64,000 nucleotides of DNA from the NCBI RefSeq assembly GCF_006547145.1, contig NZ_CP041244.1, positions 5,022,001 through 5,086,000 on the forward strand, given 5' to 3'. The stretch comes from Actinomadura sp. WMMA1423 (GTDB lineage: Bacteria; Actinomycetota; Actinomycetes; Streptosporangiales; Streptosporangiaceae). Shown here in pieces: positions 57,092 through 64,000 of this stretch. Made by a program: the position numbers and the translations under genes. Within the stretch, counting starts at the first letter, position 1. Every line of letters starts with the position of its first letter. A model generated the notes under the pieces. That model worked only from the letters and a program-made list of their open reading frames with translations. It did not search any database and was not told the DNA's origin.

Positions 57092-59335
57092 ATGACGTCC
57101 CGGGGAACGAAGATCGCGTTGTTCCTCGCGACCCTCGTGGGGGCGCTCGCGGCCCTGCTCGGGCCGGCGTCGGCGCACGCCTCGCCCCCCGCCGCCCCCG
57201 CCGAGCGGGCCGTCACGGGCCGGGTCGTGGTCATCGGCGTCCCGGGGCTGATGTGGAGCGACATCACCCGCGAGAACACGCCGGCGCTGTGGGGGCTGAC
57301 GTCCCAGGGCTCCGCCGCCGGCCTCAGCGTCCGCACCACCCGCGTCATCACCTGCCCGACGGACGGCTGGCTCACGCTGTCGGCGGGGCAGCGGTCGCGG
57401 CTGCCGCACGGCGACTGCGCGCTGCCCTCAGCGCCGGTCCTGCCCGGCCAGGCCTCACCCGCGGGCCAGGCGCCCGCGGGCGGCGCCGTCGCCGCCGGCT
57501 GGCCGGCGATCAAGAAGGACAACGCGGGCACCAACTACCACGCGCGGATCGGCCTGCTCGGCGACGAGGTCCACCGGGCGGGCGGCTGCACCATGGCGGT
57601 CGGGCCCGGCGCGGTCTTCGGCGCGGCCGACGGCGCCGGCCGGGTCGACCGCTACGTCCCCTCCCCCGACAAGGCCACCGCCGCCGACTGGGCGAGCTGC
57701 CCGCTCGCGGCGGTCGACGTCGACGACCTGTTCCGCGCCTACATCAACGCGGGCGTCGACCCGCACGGCGACCAGGTCCCGCTGTCGGACGAGGGGCGCG
57801 CCGCCGCGGTGAAGGCCGCCGACCGCCGGGTCTCGCAGGTCGTCACCGGGCTCCCCGAAGGGACGACCGTCCTGCTCGCAGGGCTGTCGGACACCGGCGT
57901 CAACCCGCATCTGCGGGTCGCCGCCGCGAAGGGCCCCGCCTACGGGCCCGGCTTCATGACCTCCAGCGCCACCCGCCAGGACGGCCTGGTCACGCTGACC
58001 GACCTCACGGCCACCACGCTGAAGGCGCTCGGCGTGAAGCAGCCCAAGCAGGCCGTCGGTTCGGCGTGGCGGTCGCAACCGTCCACGTCGTCCACGCACG
58101 ACCGGGTCGACGCGCTCATGGACGAGGACGTCGCCGCGCAGGCGATCCGGGCCGTCCAGACCTCGTTCTACTGGGTGCTGTTCGCGGTGCAGCTCGTCCT
58201 GTACGGGATCGCTGTGCTCGCGCTGCGGCGGCTCGGAGGCGACCGCAGCTCGCGGGCCCGGATCCTCGGCGGCACCCGGGTGATAGCGCTGCTCGGCGGC
58301 GCCGCTCCCGGCGCGTCCTTCCTCGCCGGCCTGCTGCCGTGGTGGCGGGCCGAGCACCCGACGGCCGTCCTGATCTGCACCGTGCTGGGCTTCGCCGGGC
58401 TGCTGACGGGCGTGGCGCTCGCCGGGCCGTGGCGCCGCTCCACCGTCGTCCCCGGGCTCGTGATCACCGGGGTGACGGCGCTCGTCCTCGCGGTCGACGT
58501 GATGACGGGCTCGTCCCTCCAGCTCAACACCCTGATGGGCTACACCCCCCTCGTCGCCGGACGGTTCTACGGCTTCGGCAACCAGGCGTTCTCGCTGTTC
58601 GCCGTGGCCGCGATCCTGACGGCGGCGTGGCTGACGGAGTACCCGCTGCGCCGCGGCAACAAGGTCGCCGCCGTCGCGATCGTGGCGGTGATCGGCGCGT
58701 TCACGGTCGCGGTGGACGGCCTGCCCGCCTTCGGCAGCGACTTCGGCGGCGTGCTGGCGATCGTCCCGGCGTTCGCGATGCTCGGCCTGATGGTCGCGGG
58801 CAAGCGCGTCTCGCCGCTCAAGCTCGGCCTGTTCTTCCTGGCCGGCGTGGTGCTCGTGCTGTTCATCTCGTACCTGAACGCCCGGTCGGCCAACCCCACG
58901 CACCTCGGCCGGTTCTGGCAGGACCTCATGGCCGGGGACGCGTGGGACGTCGTCACCCGCAAGTTCAACGCGATGCTGAACAGCCTCGGGTACTGGCCGT
59001 ACACGCTCGCGCTCGCCGCCGCCGTCGTGTTCCTGTTCTTCGTGCTGGCTCGGCCCACGCGGTGGCGGGTGTCGCTGCTCCAGGGCGCCTACGAGAAGAG
59101 CCTGACGATGCGCCCGGCGGTGATCTGCGCGCTGGCCGTCGGCGTCATCGGCACGCTGGTGAACGACTCGGGCGTGGTGATCCTGTCGGTGGCGTTCAGC
59201 CTGGCGACCCCGCTGATGCTCGCCGCGGGGCTCCGGTCGCTGGAGATCGATCTGAGGAACGCAGACACGCCGCCACCAGCGCCGTCAGGATCACCAGAAG
59301 CGTCCACGGGACCACGGTCGGCCGAACGACGGTGA
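57092..59335 (+). CDS. Large membrane protein with alkaline-phosphatase-like outer domain
   Basis: ATG 57092 is 7 nt after TAACCT (leaderless). The 747-residue protein has a signal sequence (LFLATLVGALAALLGPASAH) and a soluble region to about 350 with phosphatase-superfamily traits (VVVIGVPGLMWSDITRENTP; TTVLLAGLSDTGVNPHLRVA; DGLVTLTDLTATTLKALGV). Eight to nine hydrophobic helices follow (about 360-705), including YGFGNQAFSLFAVAAILTAA. Such proteins are widespread in actinobacteria without assigned function. A role in handling phosphate-linked envelope glycans would fit its position between two mannosyltransferase genes. Its last 140 bp overlap the convergent gene at 59196. Confidence 0.82.
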   Translation: MTSRGTKIALFLATLVGALAALLGPASAHASPPAAPAERAVTGRVVVIGVPGLMWSDITRENTPALWGLTSQGSAAGLSVRTTRVITCPTDGWLTLSAGQRSRLPHGDCALPSAPVLPGQASPAGQAPAGGAVAAGWPAIKKDNAGTNYHARIGLLGDEVHRAGGCTMAVGPGAVFGAADGAGRVDRYVPSPDKATAADWASCPLAAVDVDDLFRAYINAGVDPHGDQVPLSDEGRAAAVKAADRRVSQVVTGLPEGTTVLLAGLSDTGVNPHLRVAAAKGPAYGPGFMTSSATRQDGLVTLTDLTATTLKALGVKQPKQAVGSAWRSQPSTSSTHDRVDALMDEDVAAQAIRAVQTSFYWVLFAVQLVLYGIAVLALRRLGGDRSSRARILGGTRVIALLGGAAPGASFLAGLLPWWRAEHPTAVLICTVLGFAGLLTGVALAGPWRRSTVVPGLVITGVTALVLAVDVMTGSSLQLNTLMGYTPLVAGRFYGFGNQAFSLFAVAAILTAAWLTEYPLRRGNKVAAVAIVAVIGAFTVAVDGLPAFGSDFGGVLAIVPAFAMLGLMVAGKRVSPLKLGLFFLAGVVLVLFISYLNARSANPTHLGRFWQDLMAGDAWDVVTRKFNAMLNSLGYWPYTLALAAAVVFLFFVLARPTRWRVSLLQGAYEKSLTMRPAVICALAVGVIGTLVNDSGVVILSVAFSLATPLMLAAGLRSLEIDLRNADTPPPAPSGSPEASTGPRSAERR

Positions 59336-60701
59336 ACAGCCACTCCAGGTCGTCCGGCAGCCGGATGCGGGCGGGCGCGCGGGCCGGCAGGTAGGCGAGG
59401 CTGAGCGCGGCGGTGTGGGCGAGCAGGATCCAGTCGATCCGCGTCCAGGGCAGCAGCGCCAGCAGCGCCCAGCCGAACCCGTCGTACCAGGGCAGCGCGT
59501 AGGGCGCGGCGAGGATCCAGGCGAGGACGATCGCGGCCGCGACGCGGCGCTCCTCCCCGCCGGGGACGAGATCGTCGTCCCTCGGCAGGGCCCGCACGAG
59601 CAGCAGGAGCAGCACCAGGCCGAGCAGCGTCGCGCCCAGCTTGATGACGTCGCGCTGCGAGCCGCGGCCGAGCGACTCGTCCAGCAGGTGCCAGGGGGTC
59701 GCGAAGGAGACCATGTTGCTGGCCTCGCGGACCTGGTCGAGCGCGTGCGGCCCGGCCAGCGCGTAGGACAGCGCGGTGACGGCCGCGCCCCCGGCGAGCA
59801 GCGCGACCAGGTGACCGACCGGCCACTTCCGGCGCTGGGTCCAGGTCCGGCGCAGCATCACCCAGGCGGGGCCTCCGGCGACGAGCGCGGCGGGCAGCTT
59901 GATCGCCGTGCCGAGCCCGGCCAGCGCCCCGGCCGCGAGGGCGCGCAGCAGGCCCGCCCGGCCCGCGGCCGCGCCGCCGAGGACCGCGAGAGCGGCCACC
60001 ATCGGCGCGATCGCGAGGACGTCGTTGTGCGCCCCCGCCACGAGGTGGAACAGCACGAGCGGGTTGCACGTCCACAGCAGGGCCGTACGGAGCCGCCGCT
60101 CCTCGGTCCTGGACATCCGGTAGAGGATCAGCGCCGTCGCCGCGAACGCGAGGACGTTCAGCACCGACAGGACGAACACGGTGAGCCGCACCGAACCGCT
60201 GCCGACCCAGGCGGCGAACGCCTGCCCGCCCGTGGCGACCGGCCCGTACACCGACGGCGTCGTCCGCCACTCCTCGGGGGCCCCGGCGACCGGGTCCTTC
60301 GGCAGGTCGACGGCGCTCGTCCGGTACGGGTCGTGGCCGGTCGCCGCCATCCGCCCGTACGAGGCGTAGTTCAGGTGGTCGGTGGACCCGACCGGCGGCA
60401 TGAACATGAACGCGGCCGCCGCCAGCAGGCCCGCCGCCACCAGCGGCAGGGCCCGCACGCGCCACCCCTTGCGGACGGCTGCCAGGCACAGGCCGAGCCC
60501 CAGCGCGCTCGCGGCGATCCCCGCGACGACGAGGCCGATCACCAGGTACGGCGACGGGTGGACGTCCAGCGCGTACGGCGGCTCGGCGCGCGGTCCCTCC
60601 AGCTCGGGTTGGAACACCGACGGCCCGAGCAGCGCCGTGGTGACGAAGCAGGCGACGCCGGCCCCGATCCCCCACAGCCCGCCCGTGCCGAGACGGGTCA
60701 T
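59196..60701 (-). CDS. Polyprenol-phosphomannose-dependent alpha-1,6-mannosyltransferase, MptB-like
   Basis: The 501-residue protein has about eleven to thirteen hydrophobic helices. The outer loop pattern GSTDHLNYASYGRMAATGHD, PYRTSAVDLPKDPV, then EWRTTPSVYGPVATGGQAFA is that of the MptA/MptB group, with the acidic residue used for catalysis. These enzymes extend alpha-1,6-mannan cores using lipid-linked mannose. Its start overlaps the GT2 gene stop by 4 nt, which gives a two-gene operon. The final 140 bp run antisense to the end of the convergent membrane protein gene. Confidence 0.86.
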   Translation of the reverse strand: MTRLGTGGLWGIGAGVACFVTTALLGPSVFQPELEGPRAEPPYALDVHPSPYLVIGLVVAGIAASALGLGLCLAAVRKGWRVRALPLVAAGLLAAAAFMFMPPVGSTDHLNYASYGRMAATGHDPYRTSAVDLPKDPVAGAPEEWRTTPSVYGPVATGGQAFAAWVGSGSVRLTVFVLSVLNVLAFAATALILYRMSRTEERRLRTALLWTCNPLVLFHLVAGAHNDVLAIAPMVAALAVLGGAAAGRAGLLRALAAGALAGLGTAIKLPAALVAGGPAWVMLRRTWTQRRKWPVGHLVALLAGGAAVTALSYALAGPHALDQVREASNMVSFATPWHLLDESLGRGSQRDVIKLGATLLGLVLLLLLVRALPRDDDLVPGGEERRVAAAIVLAWILAAPYALPWYDGFGWALLALLPWTRIDWILLAHTAALSLAYLPARAPARIRLPDDLEWLFTVVRPTVVPWTLLVILTALVAACLRSSDRSPATGAPRRASAGSPG

Positions 60702-61429
60702 GGGCGGCTGCCGCGCAGGCGGTCGAGCCCTCCGGCCACCGCCGGCTCGCGCGCGGCGAGCGCCCTCGCCACGTCCCGGAACTGCCGGGCGCGGTGCAGC
60801 TGGGAGCGCCAGTCCGTGCCGGTGGCGCGGTGCGCGAGCGGCACCTCGACCTCGCTCACCCGGAACCCCTTGCGCAGCAGGTCGATGGTGAGCGCGGTCT
60901 CCACCCCGAACCCGGCGGCGAGCGGGAGCGCGGCGTCGAACGCGGCCCGGGTCAGGCAGCGCTGCCCGTTCAGCGGCGCGGTGGCCTCCCAGCCGGTGGC
61001 GCGGCGGATCCCGTCGCGCGACAGCCGGACGACGAACCCGTGCCCGCCGAGCTTCACGGTCGTGGTGAACACGGCGATCGTCATGTCGGCCTCACCGGCC
61101 CTGACCGGCTCCACCAGCGGCGCGGCGTCGCGCGCGGTGTCAGCGAGGTCGGCGTCCAGGAACAGCAGGTGGCGCGGCTGCTCGCGGCCCTCGTCCAGCA
61201 GCCGGACGGCCTCGGCCCCGCTCTCCATCGCGGCGCCCTTGCCCCGGTTCCGGCTGTGCCGCACGACCCGGGCCCCGGCCTCGCGGGCCACCCGGCCGGT
61301 GCCGTCGGACGATCCGTCGTCGATCACCACGACGAGGTCGGCGCCGGGAAGCTCCTGCGCCGCCTTGACCGTCGCCGCGATGCGGTCGGCTTCGTCCTTG
61401 GCCGGGATGCATACCGCTACGTCCTGCAT
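60698..61429 (-). CDS. GT2-family glycosyltransferase, polyprenyl-phosphomannose synthase-like
   Basis: The 243-residue protein is a soluble GT-A enzyme: VAVCIPAKDEADRIAATVKA, VVVIDDGSSDGTGRVAREAG, LLFLDADLADTARDAAP (DxD-like DAD), then PLNGQRCLTRAAFDAALPLA and GVETALTIDLLRKGFRVSEV. Its overlap with the MptB-like gene suggests that it supplies the lipid-linked sugar donor, as Ppm1 does in mycobacteria. It lacks a membrane domain. A glucosyl-3-phosphoglycerate-synthase-like activity cannot be excluded from sequence. Confidence 0.83.
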   Translation of the reverse strand: MQDVAVCIPAKDEADRIAATVKAAQELPGADLVVVIDDGSSDGTGRVAREAGARVVRHSRNRGKGAAMESGAEAVRLLDEGREQPRHLLFLDADLADTARDAAPLVEPVRAGEADMTIAVFTTTVKLGGHGFVVRLSRDGIRRATGWEATAPLNGQRCLTRAAFDAALPLAAGFGVETALTIDLLRKGFRVSEVEVPLAHRATGTDWRSQLHRARQFRDVARALAAREPAVAGGLDRLRGSRP

Positions 61430-61559
61430 ATCGGCGATCGTAGTCGGGGACGGGACCGCGATGCCTCAGGGCACGGGGGAACGGACCCAAGTCATCACCC
61501 GCGCGACAGGTCGGCGCCTCCTGGGCTCCACCTGCCGCACAGGTGCTCGGGGCGTGCGG

Positions 61560-61895
61560 TCAGCCGGCGTCCAGGACGGGCGGGGCGTCCGTCACGGTGA
61601 AGACGGTGTCGAGCCCGGTCACCTGAAGGATCCGCTTCACGGCGGGGCGCGGGGCGGCCAGCTCCAGCGAGCCGCCCTGCTCCTTCAGCCGCTTCATGGC
61701 CGAGAGCAGCACGTTCATGCCCGTCGAGTCGCAGAACTCGACGCCGCTCATGTCGACCACGATGCGGTCGGCCTGGTCGCGCAGCAGCCCCGCGAGGGCC
61801 GCCTGCAGCCTGGGCGCGGTGTACAGGTCGAGCTCACCGGTCGCCGTGACGACGGCGTGACCTCCCCGAGACGCGGTCGAGACATTTAGCTCCAC
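61560..61895 (-). CDS. STAS-domain anti-anti-sigma factor
   Basis: GTG 61895 (VELNVSTASRGGHAVV) is 7 nt after TAGTGT on the minus strand. The 111-residue protein is a single STAS domain: TGELDLYTAPRLQAALAGLL, the phosphorylatable Ser in VEFCDSTGMNVLLSAMKRLK, and GSLELAAPRPAVKRILQVTG. It is the SpoIIAA/RsbV type, freeing a sigma factor by binding a HATPase anti-sigma kinase. No partner kinase is adjacent; the HATPase at 6180 is one candidate among many in such genomes. Confidence 0.93.
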   Translation of the reverse strand: MELNVSTASRGGHAVVTATGELDLYTAPRLQAALAGLLRDQADRIVVDMSGVEFCDSTGMNVLLSAMKRLKEQGGSLELAAPRPAVKRILQVTGLDTVFTVTDAPPVLDAG

Positions 61896-62115
61896 GTCCG
61901 GCACACTATCTCGCGAACGGCCCGGGAGCCAGACGGTTCGCCAAGTCCCCTGCCCGGTGGGCGTTTCCGGGGCGCGCCGCCGCCTTGCCAGCCCCATACG
62001 CTTTGAGTACTACAAACCGTAATGTGGTGATTTCAGTAGCGCCGGACGCCGATCCGGCCCGCCGATATCGCGGATTCGCACCGCACGAACGCCCTGAGTA
62101 GGGGAACCTGAACGG

Positions 62116-62469
62116 GTGCAACAGCGGCATGGTCGAGTGCGCGAGCGCCTGGAGACGATCCGGACGCGGGCGGCGAAGTCCAGCACGTGGCGGACGTCCA
62201 CCCAGGTACTGGCCCGCCTGGTCAACAAGAACGGTTTCGTCCCCATCAGGACGCGGTTGTCCCGCGAAGACCTCGCCTTCCTGGCCGGCGCCAGGGAAGA
62301 GGTCCTCGTCTTCGCCGACCTCTCCCTGCGCCTGGTCGACCTGCACCGCCCGCAGGAGTCCGGCGGCATCACCAGCGACCCCGACCGCCCCATCCGCCGC
62401 TGCCGAGCCTGCATGTCCCGCTGGCCCTGCCCCACCTACCGCACCATCGCCGAGGCCCTGGACCCCTGA
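62116..62469 (+). CDS. Small conserved actinobacterial protein with RCRxCMSRWPCPT motif
   Basis: GTG 62116 starts a 117-residue basic protein. The helical N-terminal two thirds (ETIRTRAAKSSTWRTSTQVL, EDLAFLAGAREEVLVFADLS) lead to the striking C-terminal motif RRCRACMSRWPCPTYRTIAE with three Cys. I recognise that tail as recurrent in actinobacteria, where it may bind zinc, but know no function. It stands alone, divergent from the STAS gene. Confidence 0.75.
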   Translation: MQQRHGRVRERLETIRTRAAKSSTWRTSTQVLARLVNKNGFVPIRTRLSREDLAFLAGAREEVLVFADLSLRLVDLHRPQESGGITSDPDRPIRRCRACMSRWPCPTYRTIAEALDP

Positions 62470-62734
62470 CCCGCCCCCACCAGGACGCGCAGCCCCCAGC
62501 GCCACACCAGCACCGCTCGCCCCGACCGGCGCCCCCCAGACGCGCAGACCCCAACCACCACAGCAACCACGCAACGACCTCAATGGGTTGCGATCGCGTC
62601 CAAAGGCAGATTCGAGCGAAGCAAGAATCTGATCGCGCAGCGAGCCGCCAAGGCGAGCCGAAGCGATGCCAGCGATCGCCCGCGTTTTTCGACGATGGAG
62701 GGCCGCCAGGCCCGAAGGAGGAGAAAAACGCAAG
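62470..62734. repeat. Intergenic repeat region with a long hairpin
   Basis: There is no gene here. A hairpin at 62682-62731 has outer arms GCGTTTTTC and GAAAAACGC and an inner GGGCC/GGCCC pair; it begins just after the stop of the downstream histidine kinase. Next to it (62581-62680) is alternating CGAGC/GCGATC-rich sequence that resembles the 42222-42534 gap. I read both as copies of a dispersed non-coding repeat. Confidence 0.5.
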
Positions 62735-63844
62735 CTAACACGGCAACCTGACTTCGAAGCGGCAGCCGGGGCCGGTGTTGGCGACGCCGATCTCGCCCGC
62801 GTGGGCCTCGACGATGCCGCGGGCGATGGCGAGGCCGAGGCCGGCGCCGCCGCCCGGGGTGCGGGCCGCCTCGCCGCGGAAGGCGACGTCGAACACGCGC
62901 GGCAGGTCGTCCTCCGGGATGCCGCCGCACGCGTCGGCCACCGTCACCCGGGCCTCGTCCCCGCGGATCTCGCCGATGATCTCGACCGCGCCGTCGCTCG
63001 GCGTGTGCCGGATCGCGTTCACCACGAGGTTGCGCAGGGCACGGCCCAGCTCGCCGGCGTCCACCCGGACGGGCAGGCCCTCGCGGACTTCCCCGCGCAG
63101 CCGGACGCCCTTGGCGCGGGCCAGGGCCTCGGCGCCGGCGACGGCCTCGGCGACCAGGTCCGCCAGGCCTACGCGCTCGCGGGACAGCCGCAGGGCGCCG
63201 GCGTGGATGCGCGACAGCTCGAACAGGTCGTCCACCATCTCGGTCAGCCGCTCCACCTCGACGCGGATGCGGCCGTGGTAGCGGTGGGTCGTCTCCTCGT
63301 CGGCGACGACCTCGTCCTCCAGGGCCTCGGCCATCGCGCGGAGCCCGGCCAGGGGGGTGCGCAGATCGTGGCTCACCCAGGCGACCAGCTCTCGGCGGCT
63401 GGCCTCCAGCGCCTGCTCGCGCTCGTGCGCCGCGGCGAGCCGGTCGTAGGCGGCCTCCAACTCGCGGGACAGCTCCGCCAGCTCGGCGGGGAGCCGCGCC
63501 GCGGGCGGGCGGAACCGGTCGGCGCGGACGGCCTCGACCAGGGTCCGGTTGGCGGCGACCAGGCGGCGGCCGAGCAGGACCGACACGGCCATCGCGACCA
63601 GCCCCGCGGAGGTCACGACGGCGAGCACCACGGAGCGGTCGTGGTCGTTCAGCAGCATCATGAACGAGATCACGAGGATGCCGGAGATGGTCGCCAGCAC
63701 CGTGGCGGCGCCGACGACGACCAGCTGGGTGGCCACCGAGCGCGCGCGCAGCGCGTGGAGGAGGCCGAGGGCGACGACCGCGACGGCGAACGCGGCCAGC
63801 GCCGCGTAGTACACCACCCAGAGGAGGTCCTCGAACGGGATCAT
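62735..63844 (-). CDS. Sensor histidine kinase, HisKA type
   Basis: The 369-residue protein has two or three N-terminal membrane helices (about 8-28, 38-62, 72-92), a HAMP-like/coiled linker, and the phosphoacceptor VAWVSHDLRTPLAGLRAMAE (His near 160). The ATPase has N-box LRNLVVNAIRHTPSDGAVEI, VADACGGIPEDDLPRVFD, and G2 GGGAGLGLAIARGIVEAHAG. Its ATG overlaps the stop of the response regulator (ATGA). There is little sequence outside the membrane, so it senses within or near the bilayer. Confidence 0.94.
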   Translation of the reverse strand: MIPFEDLLWVVYYAALAAFAVAVVALGLLHALRARSVATQLVVVGAATVLATISGILVISFMMLLNDHDRSVVLAVVTSAGLVAMAVSVLLGRRLVAANRTLVEAVRADRFRPPAARLPAELAELSRELEAAYDRLAAAHEREQALEASRRELVAWVSHDLRTPLAGLRAMAEALEDEVVADEETTHRYHGRIRVEVERLTEMVDDLFELSRIHAGALRLSRERVGLADLVAEAVAGAEALARAKGVRLRGEVREGLPVRVDAGELGRALRNLVVNAIRHTPSDGAVEIIGEIRGDEARVTVADACGGIPEDDLPRVFDVAFRGEAARTPGGGAGLGLAIARGIVEAHAGEIGVANTGPGCRFEVRLPC

Positions 63845-64000
63845 CGGCCGTTCTCCGCGGGCTCGTAGCGGTAGCCGACGCCCCAGACGGTGACGATGCG
63901 GCGCGGCGTGGTCGGATCGTCCTCGATCTTCTCGCGCAGCCGCCGGACGTGGACGGTCACCGTGGAGGAGTCGCCGAACGTCCAGTCCCAGACGCGTTCG
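63841..64000 (-). CDS. OmpR/PhoB-type response regulator, N-terminus cut by window edge
   Basis: Only the last 52 codons are visible. They read RVWDWTFGDSSTVTVHVRRL and REKIEDDPTTPRRIVTVWGV, then GYRYEP: the recognition helix and wing of an OmpR-family DNA-binding domain. The stop overlaps the kinase start. The receiver domain lies outside the window. Confidence 0.93.
   Translation of the reverse strand, partial: ERVWDWTFGDSSTVTVHVRRLREKIEDDPTTPRRIVTVWGVGYRYEPAENGR

Noticed and set aside
59415..61889. 824-residue plus-strand ORF
   Set aside because: It is the antisense shadow of the MptB-like and GT2 genes, typical of GC-rich DNA.

Overview
The window is a very GC-rich chromosomal segment of an actinobacterium. 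Four things support this: XRE-DUF5753/DUF397/anti-sigma-kinase trios, a Bpa-type proteasome activator gene, a LexA box of the Gram-positive TCGAAC-N4-GTTCGA type, and many start codons sitting 6-7 nt after a TAnnnT -10 box (leaderless mRNAs). The gene content fits Thermomonosporaceae/Streptosporangiales (Actinomadura-like), but I cannot fix the genus from the sequence alone. There are no rRNAs and no CRISPR array; one tRNA (Ser, UGA) is present.

Layout. 1-4.3 kb: an edge-cut maleylpyruvate-isomerase/DinB-like gene, an ABC exporter, and an aryl-acid adenylating enzyme that has lost its N-terminus. 4.3-6.1 kb: a likely insertion scar with a 26-residue-repeat protein, a terminator and two decayed remnants (a methyltransferase tail and a serine recombinase). 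6.2-10.1 kb: HATPase/XRE/DUF397 trio and an unknown membrane protein with three related C-terminal units. 10.3-14.9 kb: CPBP protease, histidine kinase, response regulator, VanY-like peptidase and VanJ-like phosphatase, largely joined by stop/start overlaps; this looks like a cell-wall (glycopeptide-type) response module. 14.9-19 kb: ECF41-like sigma factor, LUD protein, TetR/thioesterase pair, and a secreted TNT-type toxin with an adjacent immunity-like gene. 19.4-30.4 kb: LRR protein, DUF998 protein, LigC-like DNA ligase, secreted PGRP amidase, ECF sigma operon, D-amino-acid lyase plus RidA, and a class III cyclase opposite a MerR regulator.

30.4-43.1 kb: a sigma factor fused to its own zinc-binding anti-sigma and membrane part, an acyl-CoA synthetase, a repeat-rich intergenic region, a SigE-family sigma factor, an RlpA-like protein, a MauE-like membrane protein, an AAA ATPase below a perfect LexA box, a MarR/pirin pair with twin operators, and an M15 lipoprotein peptidase. 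43.2-55.1 kb: tRNA-Ser, a P-loop ATPase with a 22-residue proline-rich repeat, quinone oxidoreductase, bpa, a HAD phosphatase, serS, two paralogous secreted proteins, a DsbA-like protein and pheA. 55.2-61.4 kb: DUF4446, two membrane mannosyltransferase-like proteins, a large phosphatase-like membrane protein and a GT2 enzyme, probably acting on polyprenol-linked mannose glycans. 61.5-64 kb: an STAS anti-anti-sigma factor, a small conserved protein and an OmpR-type two-component system cut by the right edge.

Regulation dominates the window. There are four ECF-type sigma factors, two regulators of sigma factors, two two-component systems and four one-component repressor/activator genes (XRE, TetR, MerR, MarR), several with readable operators.
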